In this document: in pieces, positions 42,430 to 51,709 of the stretch
How the letters are laid out: the number at the start of each line of letters is the position of its first letter
How positions within the stretch are numbered: position 1 is the stretch's first letter
Assembly: GCF_900188115.1 (NCBI RefSeq)
Contig: NZ_FZNW01000022.1
Span: 18,527-82,526 of the forward strand
Length of the DNA stretch: 64,000 nt
Origin: Haloechinothrix alba
Lineage (GTDB): Bacteria; Actinomycetota; Actinomycetes; Mycobacteriales; Pseudonocardiaceae
Direction of reading: 5' to 3'
Notes under the pieces: model-generated
Database searches by the model: none
The model's input: only the letters and a program-made list of their open reading frames with translations
What the model was told of the DNA's origin: nothing
Position numbers and translations under genes: made by a program

Positions 42430-43739
42430 TCTGGAACTCCTTCCTGGCCCGCGAGTTTCCGGAACAGCTGTTCAATACTGATCGGGAGCCCTGCGAGGGA
42501 TCCGGGGCCCACACCGGCCATGTAACTGATCATCGCGCCGTTCTCGTCCACCATGGTCGCTCGCGCCACATTGGAGGCCATGTGACCCACCTCCTGGTAC
42601 AGCGGTCGGTTCGATCCCGTTCCCTCGTAGTCGCCCGTTCCTTCGAACGGTGAGTTGAGCGTGTCCAGAATCGGCCCGTTCACACGGTCGAGGACCGGGC
42701 TACGAAGGTTGTCGAGCGTGGATTCCAGCTCGATACTCGTCGGCGAAAGGTCCTCCACGAGCGGCCGGGAATCGTCGAGCACATCACGCAGGTCATTGAT
42801 CACCGGCTGAGCCTTGACGAGTACGGGGTCGAGGTTCTCCAGGACGGTGCCGAGCTCCCGAACGGCCGGTCGCGCGGGCTCCGCGGTCTTCTCCAGCTTC
42901 GTCAGCGTGCCGTCCAGCTTTCGTAGTCCGGCGGACGTGCTATCCAGCGTGTCGGGCATTCCGGCCGTGCTCCTCGCGAGATCTCCGGCCCTGTCACCGA
43001 GGACCTGCGAGGTCGTCTCGAGATCACGCACGATCGAATCCAGCTGTCCCTCCCTGCGGGATAGAACGTGTGCCGTCGATTCCAGACCGGTCACCAGCTC
43101 GCTCAGGTCCCTGTCAGGACGTGTCCCGCGCATCCCGTCGAACACCTCGGCCGCCGGTCCGAGAGTGTCCGGCGCGGAGGCCACAAGGTCACGCAGTGCG
43201 TCCGAGCCACCGTCGCGTAGCATCCCGTCCAGGTCGCCTATGCTGCTGCGCGCACCCTCGCGCGCGCCGGGCTGCAACGCGGCTGTCACCTTGTCCAGCT
43301 CGACCGGTGTCTCCGTCCGCTCTGCCGGGACCGTCCCGTCGAACGTGCCGTTCTCGGTTCCACCGGGTTTCAGGTCGAGGTAGTAATTGCCGCCGAGCAT
43401 CGTGGTCGGGCGGATCGCTGCCGACGGTGCCGAGCCCAGTTTGTGCACGGCATCGTTGTCTATCTTCGCGGTGACCTCTGTCGTACCGTCCTCGGCCCTG
43501 TTGACCTCGCTGACGACTCCGACGGGGACGCCTGCAATCTTGGCATCGGATACGTACTCACGAAGCTGGTAGGCCTCGTCGAACTGAACCGCGATCGTGT
43601 GGCCCGGTTGCACCGTGGTGATGATGCGGTTCTTCTGGAACAGCGCCACGCCCGCGACGAGGCAGACTACGATGAATGCTACGCCGAGCTTCAGCGGGGA
43701 GAGTCGCAGCCGTGCGGCGACACGGCGACTGGCACGCAT
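42426..43739 (-). CDS. mceD: Mce-family protein, MceD position
   Basis: 437 residues with a membrane helix at about 17-35 (LGVAFIVVCLVAGVALFQ), an MCE domain (HTIAVQFDEAYQLREYVSDA then KIAGVPVGVVSEV; LGGNYYLDLKPGG), and a long helical stretch (LDNLRSPVLDRV) before a conserved-looking C-terminal segment with GTGSNRPLYQEVGHM. It overlaps mceC by one base (TGATG) and mceE by 4 bp. Confidence 0.88.
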   Translation of the reverse strand: MRASRRVAARLRLSPLKLGVAFIVVCLVAGVALFQKNRIITTVQPGHTIAVQFDEAYQLREYVSDAKIAGVPVGVVSEVNRAEDGTTEVTAKIDNDAVHKLGSAPSAAIRPTTMLGGNYYLDLKPGGTENGTFDGTVPAERTETPVELDKVTAALQPGAREGARSSIGDLDGMLRDGGSDALRDLVASAPDTLGPAAEVFDGMRGTRPDRDLSELVTGLESTAHVLSRREGQLDSIVRDLETTSQVLGDRAGDLARSTAGMPDTLDSTSAGLRKLDGTLTKLEKTAEPARPAVRELGTVLENLDPVLVKAQPVINDLRDVLDDSRPLVEDLSPTSIELESTLDNLRSPVLDRVNGPILDTLNSPFEGTGDYEGTGSNRPLYQEVGHMASNVARATMVDENGAMISYMAGVGPGSLAGLPISIEQLFRKLAGQEGVPE

Positions 43740-45055
43740 CAGCGTCGACCTCCTTCCAACGGTGACGACGCCGAGTCCTGCTCCGCCTCGCCTGGTTCCG
43801 GGTAGGCGTTGCGGGAGACCGTCGGGTCCTCGACCGGTACCGTGCCCGCAACCGACTCAGCCCGGGGTACGAGGTAGATGCGCAGCCAGTGGCCGGCATC
43901 GTCTCCCTGGGACAGCGCGCTGGTCGCGTTCGTGAAGTAGCCCGATATCTCCCCGCTGTACGGCGCGAGAACGGACAGTATGTGGCTGCTGTCCGCCGCA
44001 GTGTCGACCAACCTTCCCGCAAGCGGGCCGGCGTCCGCGGCGACCGCGGACAGGTCGTCCACCGCGGGTTCGGCGCTGTCTGCTACTGCCGGGACCTTCT
44101 CCAGCGGTTGGACGCCTTCCCGCAGCACTCCCCGAAGGTCGTCGGTCGCCGCTCCGAGCGACTCGGCACCCGGCCGCAACTCCGCCGTCGCCACTTCGGT
44201 GTCGGCCAGCGGTGCACGGAGCGCCTCGAGGGCCGAACCTGCCTCGCGTAAGGTTTCCGGTGCCCGATCCAGCACAGCATCCATGGGTTCGGCGTCATCG
44301 ACGCCGAGCGAGTCCATGGTCGTGGCCAGCTGTTCCGTGAGGTTCGCGATCTCCTGCTCCCGTCCCTCGAACCGGCCGGCAAGCGTGTGCGCCGACCGCA
44401 GCAGTCCGACAAGGTCCGTCCCGTCGTCACGAGACAGCGTTCCGGCTACCGCACCGAGGTCGGTCAGCAAGTCGGGTGCCGTCCGCAACGCGTCGTGCAG
44501 GTCCTGCGACCGGCCGGCCAGACCACCACCGACCTCCCTCAGCGCCGTGCCGCTTGCCTCGCGCGTGCGCGTGTCGAAGACGTTGAACAGCTCACCGATG
44601 TCCTCCGCGCCCTTGGTGGACTCCGGTGTGATCACATCGTCATCCGGAATTGCACCCGCTTCCGGTGATCCGGGGTCGATGTCGACGAACTTCTGCCCGA
44701 GTGACGACCGCGCTTTTACCGTGGCCGCTGTCACCGATGCGTCCCGGTACACGACCGTATCCGGGTCGTCGATCTCCATGGCCACTACGGCCTGCCCGCC
44801 CTCGTAGGTGATCTCTTCCACGTAGCCGACCCTGGTACTGGCAATACGGACATCGTCGCCCTCGGTGAGTCCCTGCACGTCGTCGAACGCCGCCCGCACC
44901 GTCGCCCGGTCCTTGAAAGGGACGCCATGTGTGGCGTTCAGGCCGAAAGCAACCGCGGCGGCGAACACCACCATGACCGCTACACCGAGCGCGACTGCCA
45001 TCCGGCGCGACGCGTAGAACCTGCTGATGCGAATGGCTGGGCTCTTGTTACTCAT
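43739..45055 (-). CDS. mceC: Mce-family protein, MceC position
   Basis: 438 residues with a membrane helix at about 18-39 (RMAVALGVAVMVVFAAAVAFGL), an MCE domain (TVRAAFDDVQGLTEGDDVRI; STRVGYVEEITYEGG; SSLGQKFVDIDPG), and a helical region ending with LAPYSGEISGYFTN, a motif that recurs in other Mce proteins of this operon. The C-terminal 40 residues are polar and probably flexible. It overlaps mceB by 4 bp (ATGA) at its start. Confidence 0.88.
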   Translation of the reverse strand: MSNKSPAIRISRFYASRRMAVALGVAVMVVFAAAVAFGLNATHGVPFKDRATVRAAFDDVQGLTEGDDVRIASTRVGYVEEITYEGGQAVVAMEIDDPDTVVYRDASVTAATVKARSSLGQKFVDIDPGSPEAGAIPDDDVITPESTKGAEDIGELFNVFDTRTREASGTALREVGGGLAGRSQDLHDALRTAPDLLTDLGAVAGTLSRDDGTDLVGLLRSAHTLAGRFEGREQEIANLTEQLATTMDSLGVDDAEPMDAVLDRAPETLREAGSALEALRAPLADTEVATAELRPGAESLGAATDDLRGVLREGVQPLEKVPAVADSAEPAVDDLSAVAADAGPLAGRLVDTAADSSHILSVLAPYSGEISGYFTNATSALSQGDDAGHWLRIYLVPRAESVAGTVPVEDPTVSRNAYPEPGEAEQDSASSPLEGGRR

Positions 45056-46398
45056 GAGTCCCCTCCGAACAGGAAGTCCGTCATGTTGCCTTCCTGCTCA
45101 CGGCTGAGCCCGGTCGGATCCGCGCTGTCGGGGTCTTCACCCTCTGCGGGCTCGAGCAGCCCGTCGACAGGGGGAAGGTCGGGCAGCGCTTCCTCCACGG
45201 GACCGCCGGCTTCCTCTCCCCCGAGAGAACCACCCGGAAGCATGCCCGTAACCGCGTCAGGGTGCACGATCAGATTAACCCTGAAGTAGTGGGAAAGGCC
45301 GTCGTGACCGTTCGTCGCCAAGGCCCAGTACCTGATGAAGTTGAATACGTTGTCCAGATTCGCCGTGAGGTCTTTCACGATGGGGCGAGCCGACTCCGCC
45401 GACTCCCGTACATCCGATCCCGCGGCACGCAAGTGTTCGGCCACCGGCGCGGCCTCGTCAAGCAGCACCTCCGCCCGTTCCAGCACCGGTTGCGCCGTCG
45501 CGAGCGCCGGATCGAGCGAGTCGGCGAACGTCATCAGCTCATCGGAGATCTCTTGAAGCTCGTCCGTCACAGGGCGCAGCTCCCGCAGCGTCGGCGTGGC
45601 TTCCTCGGCGGTCGCGGTCACCTGGCGCAGCGTCATTCGAACCGATTCGAGCGTGCCGGGCAATTCGGCGAGAGTCTCGTCCACCGCCTCCTGCTGCTCC
45701 GCGGACACCTCCAACAACCGGTCAGCCGATCCGGCGAGCTCGTCGAGCGCCTTACCGTCCTCGGCGGCAAGAGCCTCTGCAACTGGTTCTGCCTGCTCAA
45801 TCAGCGAGTTCAACAGCTCATTGTGTTCGGCGAGCACGGCAGCCAGCTCCTCGGTATCGCCCATGGACGGCGCAAGCGCCCGGATCGCGGCGTCGGCTTC
45901 CTCCCCGTTGCCGCCAAGCCCTTCACCCAGTGTCGTCACGAGCATGGCCAATCCCTCGCTAGTCGGTTCGTCGAGCACGTTAAGGATCTCGTCGAGGTCC
46001 ACATTCGTTCCCGTCTGCGACGGCGGGATCGGCTCACTCGGATCGTGCGCAGGCTTGCCGACACTGCCCCGGTCGAAATCGACATAGCGCTCACCGAGCA
46101 AACTCACCGGCCGGATCGTGAAGGTCGCGTCCTGGTGAACGGGCATCGCCTCCGCTTCCAGCTCCAGAACCACATCCGCATGCCCGTCCGTCGCCCGGAT
46201 GTCAAGCACCTCACCGACAACGACCCCGTCCAGTTTCACCTCGTTCCCTACCACGAGCGGCGCCGCAGATTCGAACTGCGCGACCAGTCTCGACGGTTCC
46301 TCCGCACTGCCCGATACCGCAATTCCCGCTGCGGCGGCCGTCGTGGACAGCACCACACACGCCGCTGTCGCGATCACCCGAAACCGTGAGAACTTCAT
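45052..46398 (-). CDS. mceB: Mce-family protein, MceB position
   Basis: 448 residues from ATG 46398, which forms an ATGA overlap with the mceA stop; an in-frame codon 10 residues upstream is rejected. It has an N-terminal membrane helix (VIATAACVVLSTTAAAAGIAV), an MCE domain (RLVAQFESAAPLVVGNEVKL; DGVVVGEVLDIRATDG; SLLGERYVDFDRG) and a helical region. The C-terminus, after VNLIVHPDAVTGM, is acidic and rich in Gly, Glu and Pro. Confidence 0.87.
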   Translation of the reverse strand: MKFSRFRVIATAACVVLSTTAAAAGIAVSGSAEEPSRLVAQFESAAPLVVGNEVKLDGVVVGEVLDIRATDGHADVVLELEAEAMPVHQDATFTIRPVSLLGERYVDFDRGSVGKPAHDPSEPIPPSQTGTNVDLDEILNVLDEPTSEGLAMLVTTLGEGLGGNGEEADAAIRALAPSMGDTEELAAVLAEHNELLNSLIEQAEPVAEALAAEDGKALDELAGSADRLLEVSAEQQEAVDETLAELPGTLESVRMTLRQVTATAEEATPTLRELRPVTDELQEISDELMTFADSLDPALATAQPVLERAEVLLDEAAPVAEHLRAAGSDVRESAESARPIVKDLTANLDNVFNFIRYWALATNGHDGLSHYFRVNLIVHPDAVTGMLPGGSLGGEEAGGPVEEALPDLPPVDGLLEPAEGEDPDSADPTGLSREQEGNMTDFLFGGDS

Positions 46399-47630
46399 CT
46401 CATTCCACTTCCGAACGCGTCCGTCCACGGTTGGTCCACGGCATCACCCGGCATCGGAGTCATGTCCTTCTCCACTCCGGCACCAGTGATTCCAGGATTG
46501 ACGTTCGCGCCTTCCAAGCCGCTCTGTATGAAGAACCGAGCATAATGCCCGTTCGCGTCGTAGCTACCCGATGCCGACCCCCAATTGGACAGGAACCCGG
46601 CGAGTTCCGGGGTGTACGGGCGGAGGAACGACAACGCGTCGTCCGCATCCCGCGACGCCTTAGCCGCATCGGGGAATGTCGACCGACCGGTATCCAGTAA
46701 ACCCGGGGTATACTCGAGTAGCTCGGACAGGGCGCTCAACGTAGGCCGCAGCTCGGCCACCGCGGGCCGCAGGTCCCCGAGCACCGGCCGGAGGTTGCCT
46801 GACACCGATGTCATCCGCTCGGTCACCGGACTGAGGTCCTCCAGTAGTGGCACCGTGGCGTCCACAGCTCCGGGTACCCTTTTCAGCGTGCTATCCGCCT
46901 GCCGCACTATCTCCGGGAGCCGCTCGAGCGTCTCGCCCAACTGCTGGTGTTGCTCAACCGTCTCCGCTGTCGTCTCGCCCAAGGCGGACACAACCCGTTC
47001 GACTTCCTGATCGCGCTGCTCCACGATGGACATCGTTGAGTTCAACTGGGTGATGAGTTCCTTGATAGCCGCACCATCACTCCCGATCCCGCGCAGCACA
47101 GAACCGAGGGATTCGAGTGCGGGACCGGCCGTCGTCAAGGTGTCGTTGATCTCCGCTTCCCGCTCGTCCAACGTTCCCTCCACGTCGTCGACGAGTGCTT
47201 TGAGCTTGTCCCTAGTCGGCTCGTCGAGTATCGCCAGCACCTGGTCGAGCTCGACGGGAGCGGCCATCTCTTCGGTGAGCATGGAACCGGACGGCAGCTC
47301 CTCGTTTCCGGATGGTCCGTCGTCGATCACGAGTCGCCGCTCACTGAGCACCGCCTTCCATGAGACCTCGACTGTCGCTCCCTCACGTAACGGTGCGAAC
47401 TCGTCGTCGAGCTCCAACCTGACCTTCGCCTTACCGTCCTCAGTGGAAATCTCGCTGATCGACCCCGCCTCGTAACCGTCCCGCATCACCGAACCTCCCT
47501 CCACGAGGTTGCTGGCGTTGGGCATCATCACTGTCAGTGTGTAAGAACGGTCCAGGGTGATGAACGTCGTGGCGCTCACCGCTATCGCCAATACCGCGAC
47601 CACCGCAGTCATGAGTATTCTGCGATGCAT
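46395..47630 (-). CDS. mceA: Mce-family protein, MceA position
   Basis: 411 residues, first of the six Mce subunits. The helix at about 5-25 (ILMTAVVAVLAIAVSATTFI) is followed by an MCE domain (YTLTVMMPNASNLVEGGSV; DGYEAGSISEI; SWKAVLSERRLVIDDG). A helical region ends with SFLRPYTPELAGFLSNWGSA, close to the matching motif in MceC and MceF. It begins three bases after the ATPase stop, so the ATPase and Mce proteins are cotranscribed. Confidence 0.89.
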   Translation of the reverse strand: MHRRILMTAVVAVLAIAVSATTFITLDRSYTLTVMMPNASNLVEGGSVMRDGYEAGSISEISTEDGKAKVRLELDDEFAPLREGATVEVSWKAVLSERRLVIDDGPSGNEELPSGSMLTEEMAAPVELDQVLAILDEPTRDKLKALVDDVEGTLDEREAEINDTLTTAGPALESLGSVLRGIGSDGAAIKELITQLNSTMSIVEQRDQEVERVVSALGETTAETVEQHQQLGETLERLPEIVRQADSTLKRVPGAVDATVPLLEDLSPVTERMTSVSGNLRPVLGDLRPAVAELRPTLSALSELLEYTPGLLDTGRSTFPDAAKASRDADDALSFLRPYTPELAGFLSNWGSASGSYDANGHYARFFIQSGLEGANVNPGITGAGVEKDMTPMPGDAVDQPWTDAFGSGMR

Positions 47631-47633
47631 CGA

Positions 47634-48488
47634 TCAGTCCATCCCCAACGGCCCAGCGGAGTCTCCCGAAAGGAACTGCCGCACGAAAGGATCCTCCGAT
47701 CCGAATGCACCTGCCGCCTCGCTGTAGTGCACGACCTTTCCCCTCCAGATCACACCGACGTAGTCGCTGACCTTGTGAGCAGTACGGATGTCGTGCGTGA
47801 CAACCAGGTAGGTTCCCTTGTGCCGCTCGTGCATCTCCAGGATCAGATCGTTGAGCAGGCTCGTACGAACAGGGTCCAGACCCGAGTCGGGCTCGTCGAA
47901 CAGCACGATATCCGGTTCGAGTATCAGGGCCCTAGCGAAGCCAGCACGCTTTCGCATACCTCCCGATATCTCGTTCGGCAGCTTCGCTACGGAGCGTTCG
48001 AGTCCCACCTCGGTAAGACGTCCCATGACGAATTCACGGATGTCCTTCTCCTTCATGTCCGTGTGTTTGCGCAGTGGAAACGCCACATTGTCGAACAGGT
48101 TCATCGAGCCGAACAGCGCCCCGTCCTGAAAGAGCACGCCGAACCGTTTACGCAGCTCATACCGTTCGTTCTCTGAGACGTTCCAGATGTCCTTCCCAAA
48201 GATCAGTACCTCGCCTTTGTCCGGTTCAAGCAGGCCAACGAGATGTTTGATCAGCACGCTCTTGCCCGTACCGGACGGACCGAGGATCGTCGTTATCCTG
48301 TCATCGACGAAATCGAGATTGATCCCGCTCAACACCTGAGAGTCGCCGAACGTCTTGTGCACACCGCGAACCTCCATGGAGTGCACGATGTTGTCGGCCT
48401 GCTGCGCTGCCCGCGGCTCGGCCACCTCCTCTGAAAGCGCCGCTGCGGACGGCGGGTGCGTGGTAGCGACTTCTGGATTCGCACTCAT
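47634..48488 (-). CDS. Mce transporter ATPase (MceG/MlaF-like)
   Basis: 284 residues from ATG 48488, which follows AGGAGG by seven bases. Walker A is GPSGTGKS at about 70-77, the signature is ISGGMRKRAG, and Walker B is DIVLFDEPDSGLDP, all intact. It belongs to the MlaF/Mkl group that powers Mce systems. In mycobacteria one unlinked ATPase (MceG) serves several mce operons; here it is encoded within the operon between yrbEB and mceA. Confidence 0.95.
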   Translation of the reverse strand: MSANPEVATTHPPSAAALSEEVAEPRAAQQADNIVHSMEVRGVHKTFGDSQVLSGINLDFVDDRITTILGPSGTGKSVLIKHLVGLLEPDKGEVLIFGKDIWNVSENERYELRKRFGVLFQDGALFGSMNLFDNVAFPLRKHTDMKEKDIREFVMGRLTEVGLERSVAKLPNEISGGMRKRAGFARALILEPDIVLFDEPDSGLDPVRTSLLNDLILEMHERHKGTYLVVTHDIRTAHKVSDYVGVIWRGKVVHYSEAAGAFGSEDPFVRQFLSGDSAGPLGMD

Positions 48489-48544
48489 CTCTGACCTCCT
48501 GGGCGAGCGCATCCTGCGGTACTATCGGCCGAATTCCTTGTGAA

Positions 48545-49414
48545 TCAGTTGGCGATGGGCGCGTTTGGGGACAGTCCCCAGAACAGCTGCGTCCCCAGCG
48601 CGCCGATGAGATGGACGAGCACCATATTGACCATCATGGATTTCGCGGTATTCTTGCCGACCTCGACCGGGCCACCTCGCGCTGTATAGCCGTAGTAGCA
48701 GGCGACGAAGATGATGGCGGTACCCATCGCCATGCCCTTAGCCATGGAGTAAGCGAAATCCAATGGGTTCTGATACAGCCAGAAAACATACATATGGCCG
48801 CCCGTTGAGACGCCGCCGACGTGGTAGACAGTTACGAGGATCTCGCCGAGCGACATCATCCCCAGGCTCACCGCGTACAGGAACGGCATGGCGATCCACG
48901 CCGCTACGATCCGCGTGCCGACGAGATAGCTTCTGGACTTGATGCCCATGACCTCCATCGCATCGACCTCGTCCGCGATGCGCATCGATCCGATCTCGGC
49001 CACGAGCCCACAGCCCACTTTCGCGGCGAGTATGTATCCCCACATATATGGAACGAGTTCGCGAACAGCGCACCAGGCGTTGAAGATGCCCGAATAGATC
49101 GGCGCACCGATCTGCCGCAGCGTGTATATCGCCTCGGTACCGCACATGGTCCCCATGACGAACTGCATTCCCCAGATGATCAGGCCACTGGACAGGATCA
49201 GTATCGCGCACTGCCGGATAACTTCGCTCCAGTGCATACGCACATCGGGCAGGTTCCTGATGACCTGACCGGAGAACCGCATGATCTCGCCCGCGGTTCG
49301 CACGACTGACAGCAAGGCCTTGCCCAGGCTCGCGAAACTGATCACCGTATCGCGTGGTTGAGGCGGCTCGACTTCGTTGCCAGGATCGTCAGGGCGCTCA
49401 GGGGCAGTAGTCAT
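48545..49414 (-). CDS. yrbEB: YrbE-type permease B of the Mce transporter
   Basis: 289 residues, MlaE/YrbE family integral membrane permease. The conserved family segment GLVAEIGSMRIADEVDAMEV followed by MGI is present at about 140-162, with several hydrophobic helices around it. With YrbEA it forms the membrane part of the ABC transporter that receives substrate from the Mce tube. It begins 11 bp after yrbEA and is followed 56 bp later by the ATPase gene. Confidence 0.94.
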   Translation of the reverse strand: MTTAPERPDDPGNEVEPPQPRDTVISFASLGKALLSVVRTAGEIMRFSGQVIRNLPDVRMHWSEVIRQCAILILSSGLIIWGMQFVMGTMCGTEAIYTLRQIGAPIYSGIFNAWCAVRELVPYMWGYILAAKVGCGLVAEIGSMRIADEVDAMEVMGIKSRSYLVGTRIVAAWIAMPFLYAVSLGMMSLGEILVTVYHVGGVSTGGHMYVFWLYQNPLDFAYSMAKGMAMGTAIIFVACYYGYTARGGPVEVGKNTAKSMMVNMVLVHLIGALGTQLFWGLSPNAPIAN

Positions 49415-49425
49415 CAGTCATCCCT

Positions 49426-50292
49426 CTACTTGTAGACCTGAATCTCGGGGTGCAGGCCCAGGAGAATATTCGTGAACACCACATTGAATACCCAAATCAC
49501 GGCAAACGAGATGACGACGGACTGGTTGACGGCGCGACCGACACCGATTGGCCCGCCCTTGGCATACATACCCATATAGCAATGGACCACCCCGATGATG
49601 AGGCCAAAAATCGTCATCTTCGTCAGGCTTCCCCAGACGTCTGGAAGAGTGAGATTGGCGAAGAGACTCTCGTAGAACGCCCATGGATTGGCACCGAGAA
49701 GTGGAACCGAGGCGATGAATCCGCCGAGCAGACCGAAGCACAACGCGACTACACCGAGCAGGCCGGTCAGCAGCGTCAGCGCGACCACCCGGGGCAGCAC
49801 AAGGGTCCGGATCGGGTCAACACCGAGAACCTCCATGGCGTCGATCTCGTCCCGGATCCTGCGCGCTCCCAGATCGGCGGTGATCGCGGTACCGACGACG
49901 CCCGCGACCACCATGGCGTTCACCCACGGAGCGAACTCACGGATGCTTGCCATGATGAAGAACGATCCCAGCCGTTCCGGCATGCCGAAGAGGTCATAGA
50001 TGTTCCCACCCTGCAGGCCGGGGGCACCGAGGCCGAATGCCGTCGTGGAGATCGCCATCGGTATCCAGCACTGCTTGAGCACCAGGAACATCTGGTCGAA
50101 AGCGTCACGCCAGTAGCCCCAAGGACGGCGCACTGCCATCCAGAGAACCCGGATGCCAAGCCGCGCCATCGCCCCGAGTTCGACCAGTGGCTCACCGATG
50201 CGCCCGCCGGCCGCGCGCTTCGGCTTGCCGGGGGAGGCCGAACCCGTACCGTCACCGTCTTCCTCCATGTCGGTATCGGCTGGTGCGCTCAT
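49426..50292 (-). CDS. yrbEA: YrbE-type permease A of the Mce transporter
   Basis: 288 residues. A polar N-terminal 30 residues precede membrane helices and the conserved ITADLGARRIRDEIDAMEV segment with LGVDP. Start chosen at ATG 50292, nine bases after AAGGGAG; the upstream ATG at 50301 touches the ribosome binding site. It is the first gene of the 12-gene mce operon, whose promoter should lie in the gap toward the divergent sigma factor gene. Confidence 0.93.
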   Translation of the reverse strand: MSAPADTDMEEDGDGTGSASPGKPKRAAGGRIGEPLVELGAMARLGIRVLWMAVRRPWGYWRDAFDQMFLVLKQCWIPMAISTTAFGLGAPGLQGGNIYDLFGMPERLGSFFIMASIREFAPWVNAMVVAGVVGTAITADLGARRIRDEIDAMEVLGVDPIRTLVLPRVVALTLLTGLLGVVALCFGLLGGFIASVPLLGANPWAFYESLFANLTLPDVWGSLTKMTIFGLIIGVVHCYMGMYAKGGPIGVGRAVNQSVVISFAVIWVFNVVFTNILLGLHPEIQVYK

Positions 50293-50579
50293 CGCCGCCA
50301 TCTCCCTTGCGACTTCCCTGCGCGAGGCGCGTGATGACTATGGACTTCCATTGACCCTCCGAGTCCCGTACTGCACTTCGTACCGGATCTTCCGCCGGCA
50401 GCCACGCATCCGACACCACTCACGTGGGTAGTAGCGAGGGCGAATTCGGGTAGGTGAGACACCCGCGAGTGCGGCAGTCAATGAAGCCACTGTCGCCGGA
50501 GCACGAACACGATGTCGGCATTTTGTGTCCTCGGCACGGTGGCGGTATTTCCTACTGGCAATAGTGTGGGAACGCGACA
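50293..50579. promoter_or_regulatory. Divergent promoter gap between the mce operon and the ECF sigma gene
   Basis: 287 bp separating yrbEA (minus) and the sigma factor gene (plus). Both promoters must be here. I could not recognise a consensus -35/-10 pair; a stretch with AT-rich bases lies at 50515-50570. Confidence 0.45.
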
Positions 50580-51200
50580 GTGCCGGATCACATCACTACC
50601 CGGAATCGAGTGGACATGACTGCCGTCACGCCAGTCCGGTTGGCGGCGTTGCGCGCACGGGCGCCCGACGCGATCGCCGACATCTACCGATCGCATCGCG
50701 AATCGGTCTACAACTTCCTTCGATCCCATCTCCGTGATCACACCACTGCCGAGGATCTCACCAGCGAGACGTTTCTTCGCGCGATACGTGGGGCGCGCCA
50801 ACTCAGGGACGGCACCGACTACCTCGGCCCGTGGCTGATCCGCATCGCACGCAATCTCCTTTTCGACCACGTCAAGTCGGCGCGCAGCCGATTCGAGACT
50901 GTGAGCGAACCAACCGATGTAGACGTTCGACCCGACCTCGACCCAGTGCAGGTAACGATCCACAAGACCGAACGAGAGAGCCTGCTCGCGGCGCTTGACG
51001 AGCTGAATCCCGATCAGTGCAGCTGTCTGGCGCTGCGATTCCTCCATGACCACACCGTCAGCGAGACGGCAGCCGCGATGGACCGCACATCGGCCGCGGT
51101 CAGGTCGTTGCAGTACAGGGCGAGCCGCAACCTGGCGGAGATCATTGCGGCGCGCCGAAACGAACAGTGCGCCCACGCCAACGGAAGGTATGACCGCTGA
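50580..51200 (+). CDS. ECF-type RNA polymerase sigma factor
   Basis: 206 residues if GTG 50580 is used; ATG 50616 would give 194. Region 2 is seen in DAIADIYRSHRESVYNFLRS and AEDLTSETFLRAIRG, with WLIRIARNLLFDHVKSARS as the -10 recognition part. Region 4 is LRFLHDHTVSETAAAMDRTS followed by AAVRSLQYRASRNL. Its stop overlaps the start of a small membrane protein gene (ATGA), a common sigma/anti-sigma arrangement. It is divergent from the mce operon, an obvious candidate target. Confidence 0.88.
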   Translation: MPDHITTRNRVDMTAVTPVRLAALRARAPDAIADIYRSHRESVYNFLRSHLRDHTTAEDLTSETFLRAIRGARQLRDGTDYLGPWLIRIARNLLFDHVKSARSRFETVSEPTDVDVRPDLDPVQVTIHKTERESLLAALDELNPDQCSCLALRFLHDHTVSETAAAMDRTSAAVRSLQYRASRNLAEIIAARRNEQCAHANGRYDR

Positions 51201-51709
51201 TGTCGTCACATCATGGCCGGACCAACTGGATGCACCGGCCCTCCGGCGAGAGGGCTCTCGGGAGTATCGACACGCCCAACGCCGTACGCGGCGCTTCGAC
51301 CGGTTTCACTGTGCTATTACTCGGCGGCCTACTGATGCCACTGGTTGCGACAGTGGCACCGCCCCTGGGTGGCGTGTGGCTCACTGCAACGGCAATCCTG
51401 GCGTTCGGCATCGCGGGAGCCCGAATCGGCAACTCTGCGCTCCCGGCGCGTCACGGCGCCGTCGCGGCAGTCGGTTCATATCTGCTGATCGTCCCCCTGC
51501 TCATGATGCATTCCGCGAGCCGTGACCCGCTCCAAATGGCGATGACGCTCGTCGCCGCCATCGCGGTCGGAGCTCTCACGGGCTGGCTCAAGGCGCGTAT
51601 TGGGTCCGACCAGCGGGAGCCCGGTCCGGTGGCTCGGTCCTCAGCACCGCCGCACCGAGCCAGCGGCACGCGAGTAACGCAAGCTCGACGTCGACGCGGT
51701 CGTCGCTGA
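51200..51709 (+). CDS. Small membrane protein coupled to the ECF sigma factor
   Basis: 169 residues with about four hydrophobic helices (roughly 35-55, 58-76, 88-104 and 111-132) and a basic, proline-rich tail ending in RRRRGRR. Its ATG overlaps the sigma gene stop. I see no zinc-binding anti-sigma motif (HxxxCxxC), so an anti-sigma role is only a suggestion from context. The last 122 bp overlap, antisense, the 3' end of the PucR gene at 51588. Confidence 0.6.
   Translation: MSSHHGRTNWMHRPSGERALGSIDTPNAVRGASTGFTVLLLGGLLMPLVATVAPPLGGVWLTATAILAFGIAGARIGNSALPARHGAVAAVGSYLLIVPLLMMHSASRDPLQMAMTLVAAIAVGALTGWLKARIGSDQREPGPVARSSAPPHRASGTRVTQARRRRGRR

Noticed and set aside
45262..46389. 375-codon frame antisense to mceB
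   Set aside because: Arginine-rich shadow frame typical of high-GC DNA; mceB is clear on the other strand.
36105..50292. Assigning the mce operon to the cholesterol-type mce4 class
   Set aside because: No steroid-degradation genes (kstD, hsa, kshA and so on) are visible in the window; the P450 and SDRs alone do not identify the substrate.
51200..51709. Calling the sigma-linked membrane protein an anti-sigma factor
   Set aside because: No HxxxCxxC motif or cytoplasmic anti-sigma domain is visible; only gene order supports it, so the label is left open.
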